A DNA stretch of 64,000 nucleotides from Synechococcus sp. Tobar12-5m-g (GCF_024345415.1 NZ_JAGQBB010000005.1:1-64000); one strand, 5' to 3'. Counted from the stretch's first letter, positions 1 through 9,656 are shown. Numbers and translations: made by a program. Notes: generated by a model not told the origin, from the letters alone.

Positions 1-75
1 GATCTGTTGGCTCGTCAGTGGTGCCGGCATCACCAGGGCCATGCGCATCGGCCCCAGGGTCAGCAGCCCCGCTCC

Positions 76-121
76 CAACCGGCCAACGAGCTTGTCGCCA
101 ACCGGTCAACCTGATTGTCGC
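76..121. repeat. Imperfect tandem repeat, 2 x 23 bp
   Basis: Two adjacent 23-base units (76-98 and 99-121) share the pattern CAACCGGYCAAC, a variable 4-base stretch, then TTGTCGC. The stop codon of the DUF2075-like fragment on the minus strand lies inside the second unit, so the repeat sits exactly where that protein is truncated. No function is evident. It could be a scar of the rearrangement that removed the rest of the gene. Confidence 0.5.
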
Positions 122-702
122 CGGACAGCCATCTCCGCGTTCTCGCGGCGCAGGAACACCGGCGCCTGATCGAGATAGGGCTGGTAGCGCGCATCGTTGA
201 TGGCATCGCCCTCGGTGCAGTTGTGCAGATACGCGCAGGGCTGCAGCTGGATGGCGTGCTCCACCACGGCTGTGTTGAAGCCCCGCAGCAGCGCCCCGTA
301 ACTCATGGCCTGGTACGAGGGGTGGGTGGTCTCGTGGATCCCTCGACCCAGGAACGTGCGCACCAGCCCATCCAGTTCGGTGGTCTCCACCGTTTCCCAC
401 TGCTTGAGCTCCACGATCACCGCAGCGCTCTGGCCCGAGGCGTTCTGCCCGGAGAGCAGCAGGTCGATGCGCTTGGAGGTGTTGTGGATGCGGTACTCGA
501 TCGCCACCCCCAGTTCCCTCGGGATGGACGGCAGCTGCAGCACGTTGCCGACGCACTGCAAGGAGTTCTTCCAGGCGCTGAATTCCTTCGGGGCCACCTT
601 GTGGCCGGTGCGCTCCAGATAGCACTTGCGCACCTCCTCCTCGATGCGCTGCTCCAGCACGTGCTGCAGAAACACCTCTCGGGTGGCCAGGTAGATGATC
701 AC
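106..702 (-). CDS. Truncated DUF2075-family protein (N-terminal domain only)
   Basis: The 198-residue product resembles the N-terminal, restriction-endonuclease-like part of DUF2075 (Schlafen group 3-type) DNA/RNA helicase proteins. Recognisable stretches are a start like IIYLATREVFLQHV, then AIEYRIHNTSKRIDLLLSG, VIVELKQWE, HPSYQAMSYGALL and APVFLRRENAE. The IDLLLSG and VIVELKQW strands fit a PD-(D/E)XK core. Full-length relatives continue for several hundred residues with a helicase/ATPase module. Here the frame stops right after the first domain, inside a tandem repeat, so the gene is probably a decayed remnant. The start is GTG with no strong ribosome-binding site. Whether the isolated domain is still expressed cannot be told from sequence. 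Confidence 0.6.
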   Translation of the reverse strand: MIIYLATREVFLQHVLEQRIEEEVRKCYLERTGHKVAPKEFSAWKNSLQCVGNVLQLPSIPRELGVAIEYRIHNTSKRIDLLLSGQNASGQSAAVIVELKQWETVETTELDGLVRTFLGRGIHETTHPSYQAMSYGALLRGFNTAVVEHAIQLQPCAYLHNCTEGDAINDARYQPYLDQAPVFLRRENAEMAVRRQSG

Positions 703-808
703 GGCGGGAGGGCCAACACCTAGGACGTCTGGCTGAGTCTGATGGCGGAAACCGTGTCTTGGCGCTTCGGCCCGAGGACCCTTCGATCGTATTGGGCACG
801 CTTGTCAC

Positions 809-955
809 TTAGCAGCGAATGACGCATGCGGCGAGGGCGGCGTAGCGATCCAGCTGGGCGGTGCCGAGGAACTCGTCGGTGAGGTCGTCGCCTGCCCCTG
901 AGATATTGGTTTCAAGAGCTGGGACGGTGGTCAAGGAGGGGTGAGGGTGTTGGAG
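809..955 (-). pseudogene. Short coding remnant in the 703-1158 gap
   Basis: A 48-codon open frame without a convincing start ends at a TAA (809-811) and contains the stretch TNISGAGDDLTDEFLGTAQL. Its composition looks coding (no stops, protein-like), but I do not recognise the family. It may be the 3' end of a lost gene. The rest of the 456-base gap between the DUF2075 fragment and the NACHT gene (703-808 and 956-1158) shows no gene. The last 150 bases are AT-rich, like the NACHT gene that follows. Confidence 0.25.
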
Positions 956-1158
956 TTAAGGATGGCAGCGGGGTTGGGGTACCAGAAAACAACCACCAGC
1001 CTGAACAAATCAACCCGTAAATGCTGCCAACTACAGGAGGTCATTCGCGTAAGTACAAGATACTAGCTGCCAGGCATTAACCGTGGGGCCGCACAAATTA
1101 ATGAGTCCCGCATTTCACTAAAGCAAATTACACGAAAACATATAGCTGCGATGTTAAG

Positions 1159-3411
1159 CTATTTTAGATTCGTAGCTTCTTCCCACAAGGCATCCTCAGA
1201 CAAAGTTAGCTCGGAGCGAATTCGATTCAGCCTCTCGGAATGCCTCCTGACTGGCTTATAGACCCACTTGTCACGGCCTTTGAAGCGTTCGATTAACTTC
1301 TCACGAAGCAGCATCTTCAGAATTGAATCAACAAGCTTAGGATCGTATTTCTGTCCGTAACCGCCCTTGAGCAGAGAACCTTCCTCTCGCCCAGCACCAG
1401 GCTGGAAGAATATTTTGTGAATTATTGCCAAAAAGAGTTTCTGCTGAGGCATTAGCGGACTCTCCTTGATTCGCGCAGAGTTGGAAAGACTGTCGAACGC
1501 AATAACTTCGGTACCTTTGATCCATAGAGGCAGTCCCACTAAGCTTGAGACGCCGGCGACAGTTGCAATTAGAGAATTCTCAATAACCAAATAATCAGTT
1601 TCTTTCACTGGACAAGCCTCAATCGCTAAGCAGTTGATAATGGAGTCGCGGAGGCAAAGGTTTGAGATCGCTCGAGTTGAAACATTAAGAAATGGTAGTT
1701 CAGCGTGCGAGAGCTGAAGGCCCTGAAAGTCGAGCATATCTTTGCCAAACATGCTCAAGGCAGCAATAATCTCACCAAGAAGTGTGGCGTTGGCGGTATT
1801 GCCATACTTGCGTAAGTATGTAAAACACGATTGACCCAGATCGTATGCACTGATGATTGATCCCACATGGGCAACACCTAAAATCCTTAGTGATTGCTTC
1901 CACTGAATCTTAGTATCAGACTCATTAAGCGCGACCACATCATTTACTAGCCGCTCACCTCGAAGAATGTCGATAACATTATGGTCAATAAATTGACGAT
2001 CCGGCGATTCTGGCTCGATGCGACCAAGGGTGCACATTCGAGCTAGAAGTTGTATGCCAGTTTGATCTGGAGCGCTACCAACAGCAACTTCATATGCTTC
2101 GTCAATATCACGCGGGCTGAGCCTGCCAAGAAACGTAGTCGAGTATCGAGTCTTCGATGCCAACTCAAGAAGAATTGCCCTAATCGTTAAAGGCGCAATT
2201 GAGTCAGCTACGCCCCTAGACTCGCGCGAGCAAACTGCACTGATAAATGTTCCCCAAAATGTGAATTGGCCATGCTCCTTGCATAGAATACGCTCAACGT
2301 CAACTGCATCAAGCTCAGCCAGTATTTGAAATACCAGTGGCTTGCGTGGCAGCCACTCTGGAAGAGTGACTGCAATTCCCATTGCACTTAAATAACTCTG
2401 GCCTTCTGCCTGAGAGAACGAATCTGGCGTACGTAGGACAAATGTTGTATCCGAGTGCACTCCTAAAAGTCCTAGCGACTGAAGCATCTCTTCGTCACTA
2501 TCGAAGAAGTGTGATCGCCCAGTTACAAGAGCCCCTGCCTTCGACTTCTGAAGAAGATCACGAACACCACGCACTGCATGACGTCTTAATGCCTTACGAT
2601 CATCTACATTCGTGTCATGAGACTGGGCTCCAATCTCATCAAACCCATCGAGAAGAAGAATAAGCCTACCGGTATTTAGAAGTCTTACCAAGTTATCGAT
2701 AGAACTTGACAAGCCCACGTTTCCAAGATGACCGGCGAGCACCTCAAGCGCATTTGAACTGCTCCAGTGATCGCGCAAATTGATTGAAACTGGAAAGGCT
2801 CCGGCCTCTCGAATCTTTGTCGACAAGCTAGTGTAGGCCTCACGTACACATCGACTCTTGCCTGTTCCAAAATCACCAGTAAGTGCTATACGACTACCTT
2901 TTACGAGTCGAGAAACCACCTCACCCATAGAAACAGGAGACTCATCATCTGGTTCTACGTAACTTACCTGGAGAAATTCTCTGGTGTCATTTGCGCCAGT
3001 CTTCGCATCAACCGCACTGCCAAACGGAAGCTGCATTCGCAATCCATTATACGCTGAAAAGTCGAAAAAATCGCGTTCAAATTGTACAGAAGAAAGGACT
3101 GAAACATGCACTTTTCTGCCCAGCTCGACCATGCTATTGGTGGGCTCTTGATCCAATACAACAAAGGCTCGGCAAATCATGCCTTCCGAAGCGAGGCGCA
3201 TCTTCGTCGGCATGATCTTGTTTAGGTCATTTCGCGCCTTCTCAAGCGTGCGATCTTTAGTAATCTCGATTAAAATGAGTTCATCCGGAGAGACTCTTGC
3301 TACACCATCAAAGTCGACGCCGTCGATATGCTCAGGAATGCAGGCAATGTTCCATCTAAGTTGTGCGATACCGCGCACATGATCTTCCAGTGATCTCCAG
3401 TTGCCAGTCAT
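1159..3411 (-). CDS. NACHT/STAND NTPase with N-terminal nuclease-like domain (candidate anti-phage protein)
   Basis: The 750-residue protein has three parts. Residues about 20-65 carry an acidic core DGVDFDG followed by ELILIEITKD, which fits a PD-(D/E)XK (Mrr-like) nuclease fold with E49 as a likely catalytic acid. Residues about 155-420 are a NACHT-type P-loop NTPase: Walker A GDFGTGKS at 179-186, Walker B LILLLDGFDEI at 250-260 and a sensor-like TGR at 297-299. Residues 560-625 look like short repeating beta units, and 650-720 resemble a winged helix. NACHT proteins with nuclease effectors are known bacterial relatives of NLR immune proteins that sense phage. Calling this one a defence protein is inference. 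A sampled stretch (1741-1860) is about 44 percent GC, far below the neighbours, which suggests horizontal transfer. It stands alone, with no partner gene on its strand. Confidence 0.75.
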   Translation of the reverse strand: MTGNWRSLEDHVRGIAQLRWNIACIPEHIDGVDFDGVARVSPDELILIEITKDRTLEKARNDLNKIMPTKMRLASEGMICRAFVVLDQEPTNSMVELGRKVHVSVLSSVQFERDFFDFSAYNGLRMQLPFGSAVDAKTGANDTREFLQVSYVEPDDESPVSMGEVVSRLVKGSRIALTGDFGTGKSRCVREAYTSLSTKIREAGAFPVSINLRDHWSSSNALEVLAGHLGNVGLSSSIDNLVRLLNTGRLILLLDGFDEIGAQSHDTNVDDRKALRRHAVRGVRDLLQKSKAGALVTGRSHFFDSDEEMLQSLGLLGVHSDTTFVLRTPDSFSQAEGQSYLSAMGIAVTLPEWLPRKPLVFQILAELDAVDVERILCKEHGQFTFWGTFISAVCSRESRGVADSIAPLTIRAILLELASKTRYSTTFLGRLSPRDIDEAYEVAVGSAPDQTGIQLLARMCTLGRIEPESPDRQFIDHNVIDILRGERLVNDVVALNESDTKIQWKQSLRILGVAHVGSIISAYDLGQSCFTYLRKYGNTANATLLGEIIAALSMFGKDMLDFQGLQLSHAELPFLNVSTRAISNLCLRDSIINCLAIEACPVKETDYLVIENSLIATVAGVSSLVGLPLWIKGTEVIAFDSLSNSARIKESPLMPQQKLFLAIIHKIFFQPGAGREEGSLLKGGYGQKYDPKLVDSILKMLLREKLIERFKGRDKWVYKPVRRHSERLNRIRSELTLSEDALWEEATNLK

Positions 3412-3689
3412 CTTGGATTCTTAAGCACAGTGTTTGAGGCAGCCAAGGAGTGGAGTGTTTCGCATCTGAGGTCTAACTCAAATTCGCCTGGACCAAAATC
3501 GCATTCTTCGTATCTGATTCAGCTTAGAGGCAGCATCCCTCCTCACACCCGGAGCTTGTTCTCTATCTATCTTCTTGGCCATCCTTAAGGCCACAGACCC
3601 GCAGCTCGGGTGCCTGCTCCCGAACCGTTACCCCTGAACCAGTCCCCCCGTCCCGCCACTGCCAGAGTGCTGTCGGCACACCCCCCTCC

Positions 3690-3992
3690 ATGCACCTCAC
3701 CCCCCAGGAGAAAGACAAGCTGCTGGTCGTCACCGCTGCCCTGCTGGCGGAACGGCGGCTGAAGCGGGGCCTCAAGCTCAACCACCCGGAAGCCGTGGCC
3801 TGGCTCAGTTTTCAGATCCTCGAGGGCGCCCGCGACGGCCGCTCCGTGGCCGAGCTGATGCGCGATGGCAGCACCTGGCTCAAGCGCGACCAGGTGATGG
3901 AGGGGGTTCCGGAGCTGGTCGGCGAGGTGCAGATGGAGGCCACTTTCCCCGATGGCACCAAGCTCGTCACCCTCCATGACCCCATTAGGTAA
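3690..3992 (+). CDS. ureA: Urease subunit gamma
   Basis: The 100-residue protein matches the full length of UreA, starting [13 protein letters not shown] and containing the conserved LNHPEAVAW and MEGVPELV segments. UreA, UreB and UreC form the cytoplasmic nickel urease, which hydrolyses urea to ammonia and carbamate. ureB follows after 6 bases, so the three genes are one operon. The 278 bases upstream (3412-3689) contain no gene and no clear NtcA box. Composition changes from AT-rich to GC-rich within this gap, near the edge of the foreign-looking NACHT gene. I expected ureD just upstream, but it is not present in the window. Confidence 0.97.
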   Translation: MHLTPQEKDKLLVVTAALLAERRLKRGLKLNHPEAVAWLSFQILEGARDGRSVAELMRDGSTWLKRDQVMEGVPELVGEVQMEATFPDGTKLVTLHDPIR

Positions 3993-3998
3993 GAGCCC

Positions 3999-4316
3999 AT
4001 GAGCCCCCTCATCCCTGGTGAGTTAATCCCCGAGCCCGGTGAGCTGGAGCTCAACGCCGGCCGGCCCGTCACCACCCTGTCGGTGGCCAACACCGGCGAT
4101 CGGCCCGTGCAGGTGGGCTCCCACTTCCACTTCCACGAGGCCAACGGCGCCCTGGTGTTTGACCGCGACGCATCCCGCGGTCTGCGGCTCGACATCCCCG
4201 CTGGCACCGCCGTGCGCTTCGAACCGGGCGACCAGCGCGACGTGAACCTGGTGCCCTTCGCCGGCGAGCGCTGCATCTTCGGCTTCAACGGCCTGATCAA
4301 CGGCCCCCTCGATTAG
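3999..4316 (+). CDS. ureB: Urease subunit beta
   Basis: The 105-residue product is a complete UreB. It opens with [11 protein letters not shown] and contains the SHFHFHEAN and [15 protein letters not shown] segments typical of this beta-barrel structural subunit. UreB supports the flap region over the UreC active site in the cytoplasmic urease complex. The start lies 6 bases after the ureA stop, and ureC begins 20 bases downstream, consistent with translation from one message. Confidence 0.97.
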   Translation: MSPLIPGELIPEPGELELNAGRPVTTLSVANTGDRPVQVGSHFHFHEANGALVFDRDASRGLRLDIPAGTAVRFEPGDQRDVNLVPFAGERCIFGFNGLINGPLD

Positions 4317-4336
4317 GCCCCGCCACCCCTCCTGCC

Positions 4337-6055
4337 ATGCCCTATTGGATCTCCCGCCGCGCCTACGCCGAGACCTACGGTCCCACCACCGGCGATCGAC
4401 TGCGCCTCGCCGACACCGAGCTGATCCTCGAGGTGGAGCGCGACTTCACCGTCTACGGCGATGAAGTGAAATTCGGCGGCGGCAAGGTGATCCGCGATGG
4501 CATGGGCCAGGCCCAGACCCCCCGCTCCGCCGGGGCCGTGGACACCGTGATCACCAACGCCCTGATCGTCGATTGGTGGGGGATCGTCAAGGCCGACATC
4601 GGCCTGCGCGATGGCCGCATCGTGGCGATCGGCAAGGCCGGCAACCCCGACACCCAGGAGGGGGTGACGATCGTGGTGGGCCCGGGCACCGAGGCGATCG
4701 CCGGCGAGGGCCACATCCTCACCGCCGGTGGCATCGACACCCACATCCACTTCATCTGCCCCCAGCAGATCGAAACCGCCCTCGCCTCCGGCGTCACCAC
4801 CCTGCTGGGCGGCGGCACCGGCCCCGCCACCGGCACCAACGCCACCACCTGCACCCCCGGGTCCTTCCACCTGGCGCGCATGCTGCAGGCGGCCGAGGGC
4901 CTACCGGTGAACCTGGGCTTCTACGGCAAGGGCAACGCCAGCACCCCCGAGGCCCTTGAAGAACAGATCCGCGCCGGTGCCTGCGGCCTCAAGCTGCACG
5001 AAGACTGGGGCACCACCCCCGCCGCCATCGACTGCTGCCTGACGGTGGCCGACACGTTCGATGTGCAGGTCTGCCTGCACTCCGACACCCTCAACGAAGC
5101 CGGCTTCGTTGAGGACACGATCCGCGCCATCGGCGGCCGCACGATCCACACCTTCCACACCGAGGGGGCCGGCGGCGGCCACGCCCCCGACATCATCAAG
5201 ATCTGCGGCGAAACGAACGTTCTCCCGAGTTCCACCAACCCCACGCGCCCTTACACGCGCAACACCCTCGAGGAGCACCTCGACATGCTGATGGTGTGCC
5301 ACCACCTGGATCCCTCGATCCCGGAAGACGTGGCCTTCGCCGAATCGCGCATCCGCCGCGAAACGATCGCTGCCGAAGACATCCTCCACGACCTCGGCGC
5401 CTTCTCGATCATCGCCAGCGATTCCCAGGCCATGGGCCGCGGGGGCGAAGTGATCACCCGCACCTTCCAGACCGCCCACAAGATGAAGGTGCAGCGGGGC
5501 CCCCTGCCGGAAGATGCCGCCTCCGGCGGCCGCAACGACAACACCCGCATCAAGCGCTACATCGCCAAGCTCTCGATCAACCCGGCGATCGCCCACGGCC
5601 TGGATTCCCAGATCGGTTCGGTGGAGGTGGGCAAGCTGGCCGATCTGGTGCTCTGGAAACCGGGCTTCTTCGGGGTCAAGCCGGAGCTGGTGATCAAGGG
5701 CGGCTCGATCGTCTGGTCCCAGATGGGCGATGCCAACGCCTCCATCCCCACCCCCGGCCCCGTCCACGGCCGGCCCATGTTCGCCGCCTACGGCAAGGCC
5801 CTGGCCCCCAGCTGCCTCACCTTCCTCTCCCAGGCCGCCCTCGATGACGACCTGCCCCGCAAACTCGGCCTGGAGCGGCCCTGCGTGCCGGTGGTGAACA
5901 CCCGTTCCATCGGCAAGGCCGACATGCGCAACAACAGCGCCCTGCCTAGGGTGGAGGTGGACCCCCAGACCTACGAGGTGTTCGCTGACGGCAAGCTGCT
6001 CACCTGCGAGCCTGCCGAGGTGCTGCCGATGGCCCAGCTTTATTTCTTGCTCTGA
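4337..6055 (+). CDS. ureC: Urease subunit alpha (catalytic)
   Basis: The 572-residue protein has the usual UreC length and all expected metal and catalytic residues. These are His136 and His138 in GGIDTHIHF, the lysine that becomes carbamylated (Lys219 in GLKLHEDWG), His248, His274 and Asp362 as nickel ligands, and His322 in the mobile flap MVCHHLD. It hydrolyses urea with two nickel ions. Maturation needs UreD, UreE, UreF and UreG, none of which lies in this window. They must be encoded elsewhere for the enzyme to work. The next gene on the same strand is unrelated (ATP-grasp), and there is no obvious terminator between them. Confidence 0.98.
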   Translation: MPYWISRRAYAETYGPTTGDRLRLADTELILEVERDFTVYGDEVKFGGGKVIRDGMGQAQTPRSAGAVDTVITNALIVDWWGIVKADIGLRDGRIVAIGKAGNPDTQEGVTIVVGPGTEAIAGEGHILTAGGIDTHIHFICPQQIETALASGVTTLLGGGTGPATGTNATTCTPGSFHLARMLQAAEGLPVNLGFYGKGNASTPEALEEQIRAGACGLKLHEDWGTTPAAIDCCLTVADTFDVQVCLHSDTLNEAGFVEDTIRAIGGRTIHTFHTEGAGGGHAPDIIKICGETNVLPSSTNPTRPYTRNTLEEHLDMLMVCHHLDPSIPEDVAFAESRIRRETIAAEDILHDLGAFSIIASDSQAMGRGGEVITRTFQTAHKMKVQRGPLPEDAASGGRNDNTRIKRYIAKLSINPAIAHGLDSQIGSVEVGKLADLVLWKPGFFGVKPELVIKGGSIVWSQMGDANASIPTPGPVHGRPMFAAYGKALAPSCLTFLSQAALDDDLPRKLGLERPCVPVVNTRSIGKADMRNNSALPRVEVDPQTYEVFADGKLLTCEPAEVLPMAQLYFLL

Positions 6056-6161
6056 AGACAGAGGCTCAGGGGAGCCACCCAACCCCATTGAATTGGTAGC
6101 AACCATCACCGGAGCTGTCAACCACGCTCTTCATGATCGATCCTTGCCTGAGCTTGTCGCG

Positions 6162-7601
6162 ATGTTCACTGATTACCAGCCGCGCAAGGGTTACGACGAG
6201 TACTTCAACGCCGCCGCCGAGCCCCGCGCCGCCCTGCGCCCCCTGCTCTCCTCCCTGGGCCAGCTGGGCATCGAGGAGATCAACCGCAACCACGCGGCCG
6301 CCGGCCTGCTGCTCAAGCGCCTCGGCGCCACCTTTCGCCTCAACGGCTCTGGTGAGGAGGGCGGCGAACGCATCCTCCCCTTCGACCCGCTGCCCCGGCT
6401 GATCCGCTCCGGCGATTGGGATCTGCTCGAGACCGGCCTGATCCAGCGCCTGGAAGCGATCGACCACTTCCTGGCCGATGTCTATGGCGATCAGAAGATC
6501 CTCGACGACGGGGTGGTGCCCCGCGCGGACGTGGAAAGCTCCCATGGCTGGCGTCCCCAGATGCGGGGCTTCAAGCCACCCCTGGGTCGCTGGTGCCACG
6601 TGTCCGGCCTCGACCTGATCCGCGATGGCCAGGGCACCTGGCGGGTGCTGGAGGACAACCTGCGCTGCCCGTCCGGGGTGGCCTACTTCCTCGAAAACCG
6701 CCGGGTGATGAAACGGATGTTCCCGAGCCTCTTCGCCGGGCGCACCGTCCATCCGATCGACGATTACCCCTCCCACCTGCTCCAGGCCCTGCGGGAGCTG
6801 GCCCCCTGGACCGACAGCCCCACCGTGGTGCTGCTCACCCCCGGGGTGTTCAACAGCGCCTACTTCGAGCACAGCTTCCTGGCCCAGCAGATGGGCATCC
6901 AGCTGGTGGAAGGCCGTGACCTGGTCTGCGAGGGCAACCGGGTGTGGATGCGCAGCACGGCAGGCCTGCAGGCCGTGGATGTGATCTACCGCCGCATCGA
7001 CGACGACTTCCTCGATCCGGCCGTGTTCCGGAGCGATTCGATGCTGGGGGTGCGCGGCCTGATGGAGGCCTACCGCACCGGCCGGGTGGCGATCGCCAAT
7101 GCCCCGGGCACGGGGGTGGCCGATGACAAACTGATTTACGCCTACGTGCCGGACATGATCCGCTATTACCTGGCCGAGGAGCCGATCATTGAAAACGTTC
7201 CCACCTACATCTGCGCCCGGCCCGAGGACCAGGCCTACGTGCTGGCCCACCTCAAGGATCTGGTGGTGAAATCGGTGGGGGAGGCGGGCGGCTACGGCAT
7301 GCTGATTGGTCCCCACGCCCAGCCCGGGGAGATCCTGGACTTTGCCGAGAAGATCAAGGCGGATCCCCGCAACTTCATTGCCCAACCCACCCTGGAGCTC
7401 TCAACGGTGCCCTCCCTGAGCGAAGGTGAGCTCTACCCCTGCCACGTCGATTTGAGGCCCTACGTCCTGCGGGGCCAAGGCACCTGGGTGAGCCCCGGCG
7501 GCCTCACCCGGGTGGCCCTGCGGCGGGGCTCCCTGGTGGTGAACTCCTCCCAGGGGGGCGGCTGCAAGGACACCTGGATCGTGGATGAAGCCCCATGCTG
7601 A
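6162..7601 (+). CDS. Circularly permuted type 2 ATP-grasp protein
   Basis: The 479-residue protein belongs to the DUF404/DUF407 circularly permuted ATP-grasp family. Marks are MFTDYQPRKGYDEYF at the start, the central RVLEDNLRCPSGVAY, and KSVGEAGGYGMLIGP near Lys370, a likely nucleotide-binding segment. Such proteins are predicted to form amide bonds on a peptide or amino acid with ATP, but the substrate is unknown. I chose the ATG at 6162 because relatives begin MFTDY. A TTG at 6093 would add 23 residues. The gene overlaps the next (alpha-E) by 7 bases, and that pair plus a transglutaminase is a widely conserved partnership of unknown function. Confidence 0.85.
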   Translation: MFTDYQPRKGYDEYFNAAAEPRAALRPLLSSLGQLGIEEINRNHAAAGLLLKRLGATFRLNGSGEEGGERILPFDPLPRLIRSGDWDLLETGLIQRLEAIDHFLADVYGDQKILDDGVVPRADVESSHGWRPQMRGFKPPLGRWCHVSGLDLIRDGQGTWRVLEDNLRCPSGVAYFLENRRVMKRMFPSLFAGRTVHPIDDYPSHLLQALRELAPWTDSPTVVLLTPGVFNSAYFEHSFLAQQMGIQLVEGRDLVCEGNRVWMRSTAGLQAVDVIYRRIDDDFLDPAVFRSDSMLGVRGLMEAYRTGRVAIANAPGTGVADDKLIYAYVPDMIRYYLAEEPIIENVPTYICARPEDQAYVLAHLKDLVVKSVGEAGGYGMLIGPHAQPGEILDFAEKIKADPRNFIAQPTLELSTVPSLSEGELYPCHVDLRPYVLRGQGTWVSPGGLTRVALRRGSLVVNSSQGGGCKDTWIVDEAPC

Positions 7602-8650
7602 GCCGCGTCGCCGATTCGCTCTACTGGATCAACCGGTACATCGAACGGGCGGAGAATCTCTCCCGCTTCCTGGAGGTGAGCGATGCGATGGCGCTCGACT
7701 GCCCACCGGGCAGCGCTGAGCCCTGGCTTCCCTTGATCGATGCCAGCGGTGATCGCGAGCTCTTTGATGTGCTCTGCCCTGAGGGGCGTCCCACCGATGT
7801 GGTGCGGTTCCTGGTCAACCATCCCGACAACCCCAGCAGCATCCTCAACTGCATCGCCACGGCCAGGGAGAATGCCCGCCAGATCCGGGAGGTGATCACC
7901 ACGGAAATGTGGGAGCAGCTCAACGACATCTATCTCACCACCCAGGAGAGCGACCGGTTCTGGCAGCAGCCGACGCAGGAACGGCTCCATGAGATCCGTT
8001 ACGCCTGCCAGCTCTTCTATGGCATCACCGATGCCACCCTCAGCCGTGATCTCTCCTGGCATTTCAGCAAGCTGGGGCGGCTGGTGGAGCGGGCCGAAAA
8101 AACGAGCCGCATCCTCGATGTGAAGTACTTCCTGTTGCTGCCCAGTCCGGAGGAGGTGGGAGGGGTTCTGGATGAACTGCAGTGGATCTCCCTGCTGCGC
8201 TCCGCCGGGGCTTACCAGATGTTCCGGCAGTCGCGGCAGCAGGCCATCGCCCCCAAGGCCGTCGCGGCCTTCCTCCTGCTTGATCCGATCTTTCCTCGCT
8301 CCGTTCGCTACTGCCTGGAGGGGATCAACAAAACCCTGCGGGTGATTCGCGGCAATCCGGTGCCTGGACCCCCTGACGATCTCGAATGTCTGTCGGGGCT
8401 GATGCTGGCCCACTGGAGCTATGTGCGCATCGACGAGCTGATCGCCCGGGGCCTGCACGAGGCGATCGATCAGCTCCAGACCGAGCTCAACACCCTGCAC
8501 GAGCAGATCGAGGAGCGGTACTTCGTCACCACCCAACCAGCGCCGGGGCCCACCGCCTGCATCCAGCCCGGCTCCGCGAATGAGGAACCCACCAGCCTTG
8601 ACGCCACCCATCCCATCGCCCCGACGTCCCAGGCATGCGCGCCCGCATAA
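7595..8650 (+). CDS. Alpha-E domain protein (DUF403)
   Basis: The 351-residue, mostly helical protein starts MLSRVADSLYWINRYIERAEN, the hallmark of the alpha-E (DUF403) family. It also contains WHFSKLGRLVERAEKTSR and FPRSVRYCLEGIN, both typical. The biochemical activity of the family is unknown. It is almost always encoded with a circularly permuted ATP-grasp and a transglutaminase-like protein, as here, where it overlaps both neighbours (7 bases upstream, 16 downstream). This implies coupled translation and a shared pathway. The last 45 residues are a low-complexity Pro/Ala/Thr tail. Confidence 0.88.
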   Translation: MLSRVADSLYWINRYIERAENLSRFLEVSDAMALDCPPGSAEPWLPLIDASGDRELFDVLCPEGRPTDVVRFLVNHPDNPSSILNCIATARENARQIREVITTEMWEQLNDIYLTTQESDRFWQQPTQERLHEIRYACQLFYGITDATLSRDLSWHFSKLGRLVERAEKTSRILDVKYFLLLPSPEEVGGVLDELQWISLLRSAGAYQMFRQSRQQAIAPKAVAAFLLLDPIFPRSVRYCLEGINKTLRVIRGNPVPGPPDDLECLSGLMLAHWSYVRIDELIARGLHEAIDQLQTELNTLHEQIEERYFVTTQPAPGPTACIQPGSANEEPTSLDATHPIAPTSQACAPA

Positions 8651-9525
8651 CGCATACCCTCACCTATCGCTACAGCGAACCCGTCCAGCTGGGGGCCCAT
8701 CGCCTTTGCCTCAAACCCCGTGCCCACGGCTTTCAGCGGCTGCTGAGCTTTGATCTCTCCTTTTCTCCCGATCCCCATCGCCTCCACCCGCTGATCGCCG
8801 CCAGCGGCGACGACATCCTGCGGGCCCATTTTCTCGGCTACACCGATGCTCTGGAGATTCGGGCGATCAGCAACGTGGAGACCCAGGTGGCGCCTTTGCT
8901 TGAGGTCTGCCTGGCCCAGAACGAACCGGAACTGCCCTACCCGGTGGGGCACCTGAACGGGGATCTGATGGGAAGCCTGGAGGGATGGCTGCCCAATGGT
9001 CAGCACGAGCCCGCCGCCGTGGAACTGGCCCAGGAAGCCCTGATGGGAAGTGACCAGCGCGCCCTGATGTTCCTTCAGAACCTGGTGGAGATGATTCAGG
9101 ACCGGGTCAAGTACACCCAGCGCCATGCCGGACCCGCCTGGCCGGCGGGCCGCACCCTGAGGGAGCGGGTGGGTTCCTGCCGGGATCTGGCGGTGCTGAT
9201 GATCGAGGCCTGTCGCTGCGTCGGCCTGCCGGCGCGGTTTGTGAGTGGCTACCACCTGGTGGAGCCCAGGCCCGAGCGCTACGACCTCCATGCCTGGGCC
9301 GAGGTCTATCTGCCGGGGGCTGGCTGGCGGGGCTTCGATCCCAGTGGTCTTGGCGCCATCGATGACCGCTACATCCCCCTGGCCACCTCCTCGAAGTCGT
9401 CCCTCACCGCCGCCGTCTCCGGCTCGTTCAGTGGTCCGCCGGGGGTGGAGAGCGAGCTGAGCTGGGCGATCGATGCCGAGGTGCTCAGCGAGATTCCCAG
9501 CTTGCCCGACCTTCTTCACCTCTGA
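8635..9525 (+). CDS. Transglutaminase-like protein
   Basis: The 296-residue protein has the bacterial transglutaminase N-terminal beta domain (RITHTLTYRYSEPVQLG) followed by a transglutaminase core with an intact triad: Cys182 in GSCRDLA, His219 in DLHAWAEV and Asp235 in GFDPSG. In this family the core usually acts as a cysteine protease or amidase on peptides. No signal peptide is seen, so it should be cytoplasmic. It overlaps the alpha-E gene by 16 bases. Together with the ATP-grasp it could make and trim a peptide or a protein modification, which is an inference from conserved association. Confidence 0.87.
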   Translation: MRARITHTLTYRYSEPVQLGAHRLCLKPRAHGFQRLLSFDLSFSPDPHRLHPLIAASGDDILRAHFLGYTDALEIRAISNVETQVAPLLEVCLAQNEPELPYPVGHLNGDLMGSLEGWLPNGQHEPAAVELAQEALMGSDQRALMFLQNLVEMIQDRVKYTQRHAGPAWPAGRTLRERVGSCRDLAVLMIEACRCVGLPARFVSGYHLVEPRPERYDLHAWAEVYLPGAGWRGFDPSGLGAIDDRYIPLATSSKSSLTAAVSGSFSGPPGVESELSWAIDAEVLSEIPSLPDLLHL

Positions 9526-9656
9526 GCCATCGAGGTGATCGGTGCCGTTCAGACCCTTTGAGGAGGGTGCTGCTCCAGATCGAAAAGTGTTCGCGAACCT
9601 CAGGATGAACAGGAATCGGTAACCGTTGGAGCAGCGTCGAGGGCGCCTCCCGCAGC

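Noticed and set aside
3412-3689. Possible NtcA box upstream of ureA
   Set aside because: No GTA-N8-TAC or close variant was found on reading this gap.
4901-6121. 406-codon minus-strand frame opposite ureC
   Set aside because: Shadow of a gene with unequivocal urease motifs.
6093-6161. TTG start 23 codons upstream for the ATP-grasp protein
   Set aside because: The added residues do not match relatives, which begin MFTDY; kept only as an alternative.
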